5,314 bases of DNA from Sulfurovum sp. GTDB taxonomy: Bacteria > Campylobacterota > Campylobacteria > Campylobacterales > Sulfurovaceae. The stretch is from positions 1 through 5,314 of the forward strand of contig JALWME010000070.1 in NCBI GenBank assembly GCA_027083995.1, in the 5' to 3' direction. A model generated the notes under the pieces. The model saw only the letters and a list, made by a program, of their open reading frames with translations. It was not told the origin of the DNA and did no database searches. Shown here one piece after another: positions 1 to 4,639 of this stretch. Within the stretch, counting starts at the first letter, position 1. Each line of letters opens with the position of its first letter. Made by a program: the position numbers and the translations under genes.

Positions 1-452
1 GCTACTATTTTGTACCCTTCATACATCTCATCATAGTGTATGTGTCCAAGTGATGGCAATTTTGTCCCTGGACCAATAGAACCCAGTACAAAACGTGGCT
101 GCTGGGGTGTGCTGTACTCATCACATACCTCTTTAACCAGTGTTGCACCTTTTTTGGACAGCTCATAGGCACGTTCTCCCATTTGGTACTCATCTAGTAC
201 CCATGGCATTGTGCCAAAGGTGTTTGTCTTTATGAGGTCAGCTCCTGCCATGGCATAACGCTTGTGGATACGTTTAATCAGTTGGGGTGCTGTGTCTATA
301 AGAAGTTCATTACATCCTTCCTGCTCTTCACCCTTATCGTCCAACCATGCTTCATCTGGTACATCAAGGTCTTGTATCTGCGTACCCATAGCCCCATCTA
401 TGACTAAAATATGTTCTTGGATGCGTGATTTTATGGTTTGGGTGATAGACAC
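1..452 (-). CDS. metH: Methionine synthase, B12-dependent (MetH), N-terminal part; 3' end beyond left edge
   Basis: The gene encodes the start of cobalamin-dependent methionine synthase, a cytoplasmic enzyme that moves a methyl group from 5-methyltetrahydrofolate to homocysteine. The first 150 residues are visible and fall in the homocysteine-binding barrel. Residues 15-26 read ILVIDGAMGTQI, the classic first strand of this family; residues 46-50 are GCNEL; residues 70-80 are GADLIKTNTFG; and residues 124-130 are GSIGPGT. The zinc-binding cysteines and the folate, B12 and activation domains would lie beyond the window. The start is GTG at 452, chosen because AGGA lies 6 nt upstream and the homology begins just after it; no suitable ATG precedes the conserved strand. 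Transcription probably starts about 20 nt upstream from its own promoter. Family membership is seen directly; the full-length state is inferred. A shorter homocysteine S-methyltransferase is possible but the N-terminus looks MetH-like. Confidence 0.9.
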   Translation of the reverse strand, partial: MSITQTIKSRIQEHILVIDGAMGTQIQDLDVPDEAWLDDKGEEQEGCNELLIDTAPQLIKRIHKRYAMAGADLIKTNTFGTMPWVLDEYQMGERAYELSKKGATLVKEVCDEYSTPQQPRFVLGSIGPGTKLPSLGHIHYDEMYEGYKIV

Positions 453-479
453 AATTATTCCTATAGTAAAATTATTTGC

Positions 480-485
480 ATTGTA
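480..485 (-). promoter_or_regulatory. Probable metH promoter, -10 box TACAAT
   Basis: On the minus strand TACAAT sits 27 nt upstream of the metH GTG, giving a short leader of about 20 nt that contains the AGGA ribosome site. No clear -35 box is seen; the DNA about 17-30 bp upstream is pyrimidine-rich (CTCTTTTTC and a longer T run), as is common for Campylobacterota sigma-70 promoters. One base departs from the TATAAT consensus. Confidence 0.5.
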
Positions 486-539
486 CCAAAGTTGCGATGA
501 AAAAGAGGGTTCAAGAAAAAAATATATAGCAGAAGAGAT

Positions 540-582
540 GCAACACCTTGTATGCACCTGTTGCTGGGGCAGTCACAGTGAC
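540..582. repeat. Two dyad symmetries upstream of metH
   Basis: Two short inverted repeats lie side by side in the 168-bp gap between the small unknown gene and metH. GCAACA (540-545) pairs with TGTTGC (559-564) around a 13-nt loop, and GTCACAGTGAC (572-582) is a 5+1+5 palindrome. They sit roughly 65-110 bp upstream of the predicted metH transcription start, so they could be operator sites or a leftover 3' structure of the gene upstream. I recognise no known regulator box and no cobalamin or SAM riboswitch core. Confidence 0.35.
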
Positions 583-614
583 CAAACTCTGTTCAAATGG
601 AAGTCCTAGGATAT

Positions 615-628
615 GCCTATCTATAGGC
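615..628. other. Small stem-loop over the stop codon of the 76-aa gene
   Basis: GCCTA and TAGGC pair around a 4-nt loop and cover the TAG stop of the unknown gene at 621-623. On the plus strand the stem is followed by TCTTTTT, so it resembles a weak terminator for transcripts coming from the left; on the minus strand, the direction of all genes here, no U-run follows. A role as terminator for the unknown gene is therefore doubtful. Confidence 0.3.
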
Positions 629-851
629 TCTTTTTAGCTTCTTGCAGTGCTGCAATAACTGCATCTATATTGGCTTTAGGGATATGTACTTTCCAATCTG
701 GTTCCTTTGCTCCTGCTTGGAGTGAGATACCTATACTTGCTACTGATTCTGATTTAGGACCATAAGGCTGTGATACAGTCGTAATAGTTATCTTTCCGTC
801 TTTTGTACCGCTTAGTGTCATTTCATCTATATTTGTAATTTGTCCACTCAT
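621..851 (-). CDS. Conserved-looking small protein of unknown function, 76 aa
   Basis: I do not recognise this protein with confidence. It is 76 residues, soluble, with no signal peptide, membrane segment or cysteine. Residues 10-27 (EMTLSGTKDGKITITTVS) look like paired beta strands; residues 40-46 (IGISLQA) a further strand; and residues 53-75 (WKVHIPKANIDAVIAALQEAKK overlaps this part) end in an amphipathic helix. The strand-rich start, a GISL segment and a C-terminal helix faintly recall the PC4/YdbC single-stranded-DNA-binding fold, but this is only an impression. It is likely a real gene: AAAGGA lies 6 nt before ATG 851 and a near-perfect extended -10 box lies 32 nt upstream. It stands alone between lpxD and metH, with gaps of 185 and 168 bp, so it is probably transcribed as a single gene. 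Confidence 0.75.
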   Translation of the reverse strand: MSGQITNIDEMTLSGTKDGKITITTVSQPYGPKSESVASIGISLQAGAKEPDWKVHIPKANIDAVIAALQEAKKSL

Positions 852-882
852 TTAAAATCCTTTCGTCTTATTATTTTAAATT

Positions 883-891
883 ATTATATCA
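883..891 (-). promoter_or_regulatory. Promoter of the 76-aa gene, extended -10 TGATATAAT
   Basis: The minus strand carries TGATATAAT, an exact TATAAT with the TGn extension, 31 nt before the ATG at 851. A T-run precedes it directly and no TTGACA is present, matching the Campylobacterota pattern of a strong -10 without a -35 box. The expected start of transcription is near 876, giving a leader of about 25 nt holding AAAGGA. Confidence 0.65.
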
Positions 892-906
892 CAAAAAGTT
901 AATAGG

Positions 907-945
907 TTATTTCTTTTTACCTTTTACCAAACGCATAAGTGCTGC
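907..945 (-). pseudogene. Detached duplicate of the lpxD 3' end
   Basis: Positions 922-945 are identical over 24 bp to 1046-1069, the last-but-two codons of lpxD, at an offset of exactly 124 bp. In the same frame the copy reads AALMRLVK and then runs on as GKKK and a TAA stop (907-909). It has no start codon and no upstream homology to lpxD, so it is not a gene by itself. The basic, lysine-rich end looks like a natural protein terminus and may be the original end of LpxD, cut off when the 946-1045 segment came in; the present gene ends NR instead. Confidence 0.7.
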
Positions 946-1045
946 ACTTTTATTATCATTTCTCCTTGAAAAGAGGCAAAGCCACTTTTCAATTCCTCTC
1001 ACTAAAGCCTCGTAGCTACTCGGAAATAAAATGCAGTTAACGATT
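946..1045. repeat. 100-bp hairpin-bearing segment between two 24-bp direct repeats (REP/MITE-like candidate)
   Basis: This segment is bounded by the exact 24-bp direct repeats at 922-945 and 1046-1069. It contains a strong stem-loop at 966-992: TTGAAAAG pairs with CTTTTCAA (8 bp), then one A-A mismatch, then GGC with GCC around an AAA loop. Further on, 1012-1019 is the palindrome GTAGCTAC. No terminal inverted repeats or reading frame are seen, so it is not a standard insertion sequence. Its left-hand bases supply the last two codons and stop of lpxD. Parts of it resemble the ilvH-lpxD spacer. On the minus strand no U-run follows the stem, so it is not a typical intrinsic terminator, though it may protect the lpxD transcript end. 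Confidence 0.5.
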
Positions 1046-1993
1046 TTTTACCAAACGCATAAGTGCTGCTTGCATTTTACGCCAAAGTTTTATCTCAATG
1101 GCTGGGAAACCTGCATACATTTTATTACCATCAAGTGATTTTGTTACACCAGCTTTACCAGCAATAGTTGCAAATGCTCCAATTTCCAGATGACCTGCAG
1201 TTGCACTCTGCCCGCCCATAACTACATTTCTTCCTAAAGTAGTAGAACCTGCAAGTCCTACCTGTGCTGCCATGAGCGTATGCTCACCTACATCACAGTT
1301 ATGTGCTATTTGTATAAGGTTATCAAGCTTGGTACCTTTTCTTATGTAGGTAGTACCAAATACTGCTCTATCTATAGTACAATTGGCTCCTATCTCTACA
1401 TCATCTTCTACTGCTACATTACCATTTTGATATATCTTTACATGTTCGCCTTGCTTGGTATGTGCAAATCCATAGCCATCACAGCCAATCACACTTCCCG
1501 AATGGATAATACAATTTGCACCTATGTGCGTATGATGATACAGGCTCACATTTGGGTGCAGTAGAGTACCTGAACCTATAGATACATTGTCACCCACATA
1601 ACATCCTGACATTATTGTCACATTATCACCTAGGGTGACATTGTTACCAAAACGTACATTTTTATCTATATCACACCCCTCACCTGTTTTTGGTGTCTCT
1701 TCTTGCGTACTTAGCCTATGTGCAAAAAATTTTGAGGCAAGTGCTAGCTTTAGATACGCTTCATCTGTAATGAGTGCAATGCTTGAAGGAGGAAGTAGTT
1801 TTGCATGTTCTTCATCTATGAAAACTGCTGCTGCTTTAGTGTCTTGGAGTTGTGATGCATACTTGGCATCTGTAAAAAAACTTAGCTGTGTGGATGTGGC
1901 TTCACTTAGTGTATGTATGCCGTCTATGTTGATGTCATCACCGCTAAAATCTATGTTTATATCTTTTGTAATTTGGGAAAGTCTATAAGTCAC
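1037..1993 (-). CDS. lpxD: UDP-3-O-acylglucosamine N-acyltransferase (LpxD)
   Basis: LpxD transfers an R-3-hydroxyacyl chain from acyl carrier protein to the 2-amino group of UDP-3-O-acylglucosamine, the third step of lipid A synthesis, in the cytoplasm. The 318-residue protein has the expected order: an N-terminal uridine-binding domain (about 1-95), a left-handed parallel beta-helix of hexapeptide repeats (about 105-285, for example [13 protein letters not shown]), and a short C-terminal helix (301-318). Residues 224-232 read DNLIQIAHN; His231 matches the catalytic base. The start is GTG at 1993, with AAAGGA 5 nt upstream; the homology begins at residue 2-5. The gene follows ilvH after 132 bp and may share the ilv transcript or have a weak promoter in that spacer. 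Oddity: the last residues, [10 protein letters not shown], are encoded partly by a 24-bp stretch that is duplicated downstream, where it continues as GKKK, so the terminus appears remodelled. The catalytic core is intact and activity is expected. Confidence 0.95.
   Translation of the reverse strand: MTYRLSQITKDINIDFSGDDINIDGIHTLSEATSTQLSFFTDAKYASQLQDTKAAAVFIDEEHAKLLPPSSIALITDEAYLKLALASKFFAHRLSTQEETPKTGEGCDIDKNVRFGNNVTLGDNVTIMSGCYVGDNVSIGSGTLLHPNVSLYHHTHIGANCIIHSGSVIGCDGYGFAHTKQGEHVKIYQNGNVAVEDDVEIGANCTIDRAVFGTTYIRKGTKLDNLIQIAHNCDVGEHTLMAAQVGLAGSTTLGRNVVMGGQSATAGHLEIGAFATIAGKAGVTKSLDGNKMYAGFPAIEIKLWRKMQAALMRLVKNR
1046..1069. repeat. 24-bp direct repeat, lpxD copy
   Basis: This is the in-gene partner of 922-945. 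It covers exactly eight lpxD codons (AALMRLVK) and matches without mismatch; both ends of the match are abrupt. Confidence 0.85.
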
Positions 1994-2030
1994 GTGTATC
2001 CTTTATGTTCAATACATACAAGTTGGACGC

Positions 2031-2113
2031 AATGCAAAGCGACTAGTCGCGTGAGCTTTCTGCTGAAGAAAACTATACGTTAGAATAGCAAAGATGGGCT
2101 TTGCCCATTTTGC
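2031..2113. repeat. Hairpin-rich spacer between ilvH and lpxD
   Basis: The 132-bp gap holds three dyads. GCGACTAGTCGC (2039-2050) is a perfect 12-bp palindrome. TTTCT and AGAAA (about 2057-2070) form a small stem. The strongest, 2088-2113, pairs GCAAA and TTTGC, skips one bulged G, then pairs ATGGGC with GCCCAT around a TTT loop (11 bp). The last begins 12 nt after the ilvH stop on the minus strand and lacks a U-run, so it may slow or process the transcript rather than end it. On the minus strand, GGCAAAGCC followed by AAAGC and a CG-TAG palindrome occurs in the same order as in the 946-1045 segment, suggesting a shared repeat family. Confidence 0.5.
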
Positions 2114-2125
2114 GTTATTTAATGT

Positions 2126-2617
2126 TTAGCGTTCGATTGCAACTGTACCACCACGTACAATCTCACACGGATTATATCGTTGTGCAGCCTCTATAAAATG
2201 TTGAATACGTTTTGGTTCATCTGCTACCATCACTATAATCATCTCTTTACCTACGTTGGCTATGCCCCCATTGTATGCAGAAGCCAACACAGAGATATCA
2301 GCCAAACTCTCTACAATAGGGAATTTTGCTAAAACCATCTCTTTTTCTATCATCTCTTCATGCTCTATGACTTTATAGACAGGAATCAGTTTGTGGAGTT
2401 GTTTGGTTATCTGCTCCATAGTACGGGCTGAACCATTTGTTGCTATGGTAATATGTGACATATCAGACTCAGGTATAGGGGCAACAGTCAAAGCCTCTAT
2501 GTTGTACCCACGTCCTGCAAATAAAGAGGTAATACGCGTAAGTACAGAACTCTCGTTCATCACAATAACAGAGATAACACGTCTTTCATTCTCTACAGTA
2601 TTTTTTGTAGTTGCCAT
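2126..2617 (-). CDS. ilvH: Acetolactate synthase small (regulatory) subunit
   Basis: This 163-residue protein is the regulatory partner of IlvB; it raises activity of the catalytic subunit and normally carries the valine feedback site. An ACT domain spans about 13-85, with GRGYNIEALTVAP at 35-47 and TKQLHKLIPVYKV at 71-83. The second domain (about 90-163) has the usual ending ERYNPCEIVRTG-like block, here QRYNPCEIVRGGTVAI at 146-161. Length is normal. The start ATG 2617 lies one base after the ilvB stop (TAAGATG), and the ribosome site GGGGAGG sits inside the last ilvB codons, so translation of the two subunits is probably coupled. By alignment to E. coli IlvH, Asn21 and Asn39 match valine-contacting Asn11 and Asn29, but Ser24 replaces Gly14, a position where changes are known to weaken valine inhibition. 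The effect here is unproven. Confidence 0.95.
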   Translation of the reverse strand: MATTKNTVENERRVISVIVMNESSVLTRITSLFAGRGYNIEALTVAPIPESDMSHITIATNGSARTMEQITKQLHKLIPVYKVIEHEEMIEKEMVLAKFPIVESLADISVLASAYNGGIANVGKEMIIVMVADEPKRIQHFIEAAQRYNPCEIVRGGTVAIER

Positions 2618-2618
2618 C

Positions 2619-4328
2619 TTATGCCTCCCCGTCTTGTTTGCTTGTCTGTGGTAGCATCATATTAAAGAGTGCTCCACCAGAAGGTACCATAGGAAGTACA
2701 TCTTCAAAGCGATTGACTGCAACATTCATAAAACATACTTTGTCTTGTACAATAGCATCTTTTAGGGCTGCATCAAACTCCGCTTTGGTGGTCACATCAT
2801 ACCCGATGCCTCCACAGGCTTCTGCCAAAGCTTTCCAGTTAGGCTGAAAGCTCAAATCTGTCTCAGAGTAACGCTTCTCGTAGAAAAATGTCTGCCACTG
2901 TCTTACCATGCCTAAAAAATGGTTATTGAGTATAAGATTAATCACTGGTATCTTATACTCAGCAGCAGTGACCAACTCTTGCATATTCATAAGGATTGAA
3001 CCATCACCTGTGACATTGATAACAGTCTTCTGGGGGAATGCTTTTTTAACCCCCAGTGCTGCGGGGAAACCAAAGCCCATAGTACCAAGTCCTCCTGAGT
3101 TTATCCATTGACGTGGTCTGTCAAACGGGTAGTGTTGTGCTGCCCACATTTGATGCTGTCCTACATCAGAAGTGATAATGGCATCTTCACCTACAAGCTG
3201 ACCAATGCGTTCTATCGCCCACTGTGGCTTAATGACATCATCAGAGTCTACATAAGACTGTGGATGAAGCGCATCATAACGTTTTAAGATATTTCTCCAT
3301 GCTTCAAATCTGTCTGTATCTATGCCATCTAGTTGTGGCAACATCGCTGTGACTACCTCTGTGACATCACCTACGATAGGGTAGTCTACAGGTACAATCT
3401 TAGCAATATTTGATGCATCTATATCAACATGAATAATATCTGCATACTTTGCAAACTCGGAGAGTTTACCTGTAACCCTGTCATCAAACCTGGCACCCAA
3501 AGAGATAACCAGGTCCGTCTCACTCATCGCCATATTTGATGCATAATTACCATGCATACCAAGCATACCAAGAAGCAATGGATTTTTAGCCCCCAGTACC
3601 CCTCTAGCCATAAGCGTCTCTACTACTGGTATTTGTGTTTTTTTTGCTAATTCACGTATAGGTCCATACGCATTGGAGAGTACTGCACCACCACCAATAT
3701 AAAGGAGTGGTTTTTTAGCTGACTTGATAGCCTCAACTGCTTTTTCTATCTGTCTTTTATTGCCTTTGTAGGTAGGTTTATATGTTGGTATATTCACTTC
3801 CGTTGGGTACGCAAACTCACCAATGTCTACCGTAATATCTTTAGGGATATCTACAAGCACAGGACCTGGTCGACCTGAACGGGCGATATAAAATGCCTCT
3901 TTAAGAATACGAGGAAGCTCTTCTAGTGTACGTACCAAAAAGTTATGTTTCGTACACGGACGTGAAATGCCCACAGCATCTATCTCTTGAAAACCATCTG
4001 TACCGATGAGATGAGAAGGTACTTGTCCAGAGATGACCACAAGAGGAATAGAGTCCATATATGCAGTTGCCAATCCCGTAACAGCATTGGTAAATCCAGG
4101 ACCTGAAGTCACCATAGCCACCCCTACTTCACCTGTGGCTCTTGCATAGCCATCCGCAGCATGCACTGATGCCTGTTCGTGACGGTTTAAGATATGCTCA
4201 AACCCCTCTTGTTTATATATTTCATCATACACATGCATGATAGCCCCGCCAGGATAACCAAATACAGTTTTAACACCCTCAGCGATAATTGCTTCACATA
4301 CCATTTGTGCACCAGACATTTGTGCCAT
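2619..4328 (-). CDS. ilvB: Acetolactate synthase large (catalytic) subunit
   Basis: This is the ThDP- and FAD-dependent catalytic subunit (also named ilvI) that condenses two pyruvates to acetolactate, or pyruvate with 2-oxobutyrate, at the head of branched-chain amino acid synthesis. With the start chosen here it has 569 residues, normal for the family. The N-terminal ThDP domain has GYPGGAIMHVYD (24-35) and the catalytic Glu51 in RHEQ; Gln114 follows in GFQEID. The central FAD domain includes GMLGMHGNYASNMAM (254-268) and GARFDDRVTGK (278-288). The C-terminal ThDP domain has GDGS (441-444) through LNN (467-469), the metal-diphosphate motif, then GMVRQWQ (473-479). The open frame extends to ATG 4340, but that ATG has no ribosome site, whereas GGAG lies 6 nt before ATG 4328 and only the latter leaves a usable leader after the predicted promoter. 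It leads an operon with ilvH. Confidence 0.96.
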   Translation of the reverse strand: MAQMSGAQMVCEAIIAEGVKTVFGYPGGAIMHVYDEIYKQEGFEHILNRHEQASVHAADGYARATGEVGVAMVTSGPGFTNAVTGLATAYMDSIPLVVISGQVPSHLIGTDGFQEIDAVGISRPCTKHNFLVRTLEELPRILKEAFYIARSGRPGPVLVDIPKDITVDIGEFAYPTEVNIPTYKPTYKGNKRQIEKAVEAIKSAKKPLLYIGGGAVLSNAYGPIRELAKKTQIPVVETLMARGVLGAKNPLLLGMLGMHGNYASNMAMSETDLVISLGARFDDRVTGKLSEFAKYADIIHVDIDASNIAKIVPVDYPIVGDVTEVVTAMLPQLDGIDTDRFEAWRNILKRYDALHPQSYVDSDDVIKPQWAIERIGQLVGEDAIITSDVGQHQMWAAQHYPFDRPRQWINSGGLGTMGFGFPAALGVKKAFPQKTVINVTGDGSILMNMQELVTAAEYKIPVINLILNNHFLGMVRQWQTFFYEKRYSETDLSFQPNWKALAEACGGIGYDVTTKAEFDAALKDAIVQDKVCFMNVAVNRFEDVLPMVPSGGALFNMMLPQTSKQDGEA

Positions 4329-4354
4329 TACACACTCCATTTTAATTTTTTTTG

Positions 4355-4376
4355 ATTATAGCAAAATATTATTATA
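4355..4376 (-). promoter_or_regulatory. ilvBH promoter: extended -10 TGCTATAAT, with a second TATAAT upstream
   Basis: TGCTATAAT (4363 to 4355) is an exact -10 with the TGn extension, 26 nt before the revised ilvB start; transcription would begin near 4348, leaving a leader of about 20 nt with GGAG. A second exact TATAAT lies 16 bp upstream (4376 to 4371) and could be an alternative promoter. Neither has a TTGACA-type -35 box. The phased A-tracts just upstream probably serve instead. Confidence 0.7.
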
Positions 4377-4384
4377 TTGTACTG

Positions 4385-4414
4385 TTTTGACATTTTTTGA
4401 CATTTTTTGAATAT
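4385..4414. repeat. 10-bp tandem repeats, A-tracts in helical phase upstream of ilv promoter
   Basis: The plus strand reads TTTTGACATT twice (4385-4394, 4395-4404), then TTTTGAATAT (4405-4414). On the coding strand this gives A-tracts spaced one helical turn apart about 37-66 bp before the predicted start site. Such phasing bends DNA and can replace a -35 element; periodic A/T content upstream of -10 is described for Campylobacter promoters. A regulator binding AATGTCAAAA is another possibility. Confidence 0.55.
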
Positions 4415-4423
4415 ACTTTCAAC

Positions 4424-4480
4424 ATGAAGTGTGAACATCTTTTCCCTTTTTATTTGTAATATTCATTCTTCACACTTCAT
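4424..4480. repeat. 12-bp perfect inverted repeat, 33-nt loop
   Basis: ATGAAGTGTGAA (4424-4435) and TTCACACTTCAT (4469-4480) are exact reverse complements. The loop is pyrimidine-rich on the plus strand and on the minus strand contains AAAAAGGGAAAAG before an ATG. No U-run follows on either side directly, so a plain terminator is unlikely. It lies in the spacer between ppx and ilvB, upstream of the main ilv promoter. Confidence 0.7.
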
Positions 4481-4547
4481 TGAGACACAGAAGACTTAAA
4501 GTGTTTTTCTTTTTTCCTTTTAATTTAGCTTTAGTCTCTGTCTCCAA
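4480..4547. repeat. Second, imperfect inverted repeat adjoining the first
   Basis: The arm 4480-4501 (TTGAGACACAGAAGACTTAA and two more bases) pairs with 4529-4547 after four small bulges, with about 18 paired positions. Its loop, like that of the first repeat, is a T/C tract on the plus strand, so the two units look alike in layout. In addition ACACTT (4472-4477) in the first repeat can pair with AAGTGT (4499-4504), which competes with both stems. The rest of the spacer, 4548-4639, holds no gene I can support. Confidence 0.5.
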
Positions 4548-4639
4548 ACTCCTTCACTTATTACTCGAATTACCTACGGGTAGTCCTTCAGCTTTTTTCA
4601 CGCACATCTTACCCCGTCTCATTCTCTCAAACCTTTGGG

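Noticed and set aside
5..193. Minus-strand frame of 62 codons
   Set aside because: It is another frame within metH; the metH frame has clear family motifs over the same bases.
262..609. Plus-strand open frame of 115 codons
   Set aside because: Its first part is antisense to metH, whose translation matches a known family, and the rest crosses the metH promoter; composition is cysteine- and tryptophan-rich and unlike a real protein.
946..1045. Insertion sequence remnant
   Set aside because: No terminal inverted repeats and no transposase-like frame; described instead as a repeat-like insert.
1280..1988. Two plus-strand frames antisense to lpxD
   Set aside because: They mirror the repeated hexapeptide codons of lpxD and show no ribosome site or domain.
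2021..2090. Integron attC-like site starting at GTTGGAC (2022-2028)
   Set aside because: The core fits GTTRRRY, but no complementary partner core exists at the other end and there is no gene cassette.
2088..2113. Intrinsic terminator after ilvH
   Set aside because: The stem is strong, but no U-run follows it on the minus strand, so a standard terminator call is not supported.
2391..3111. Plus-strand frames antisense to ilvH and ilvB
   Set aside because: They overlap strongly conserved coding sequence and lack any start signal or recognisable family.
4329..4340. Upstream ilvB start at 4340 (four extra residues)
   Set aside because: No ribosome site precedes it and it would fall about 8 nt after the predicted transcription start; GGAG is placed for ATG 4328.
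4554..4622. 22-codon minus-strand frame after ppx (starts MRRGKMCV)
   Set aside because: It has only a poor GAGAG upstream and overlaps sequence resembling the intergenic repeat; nothing else supports coding.
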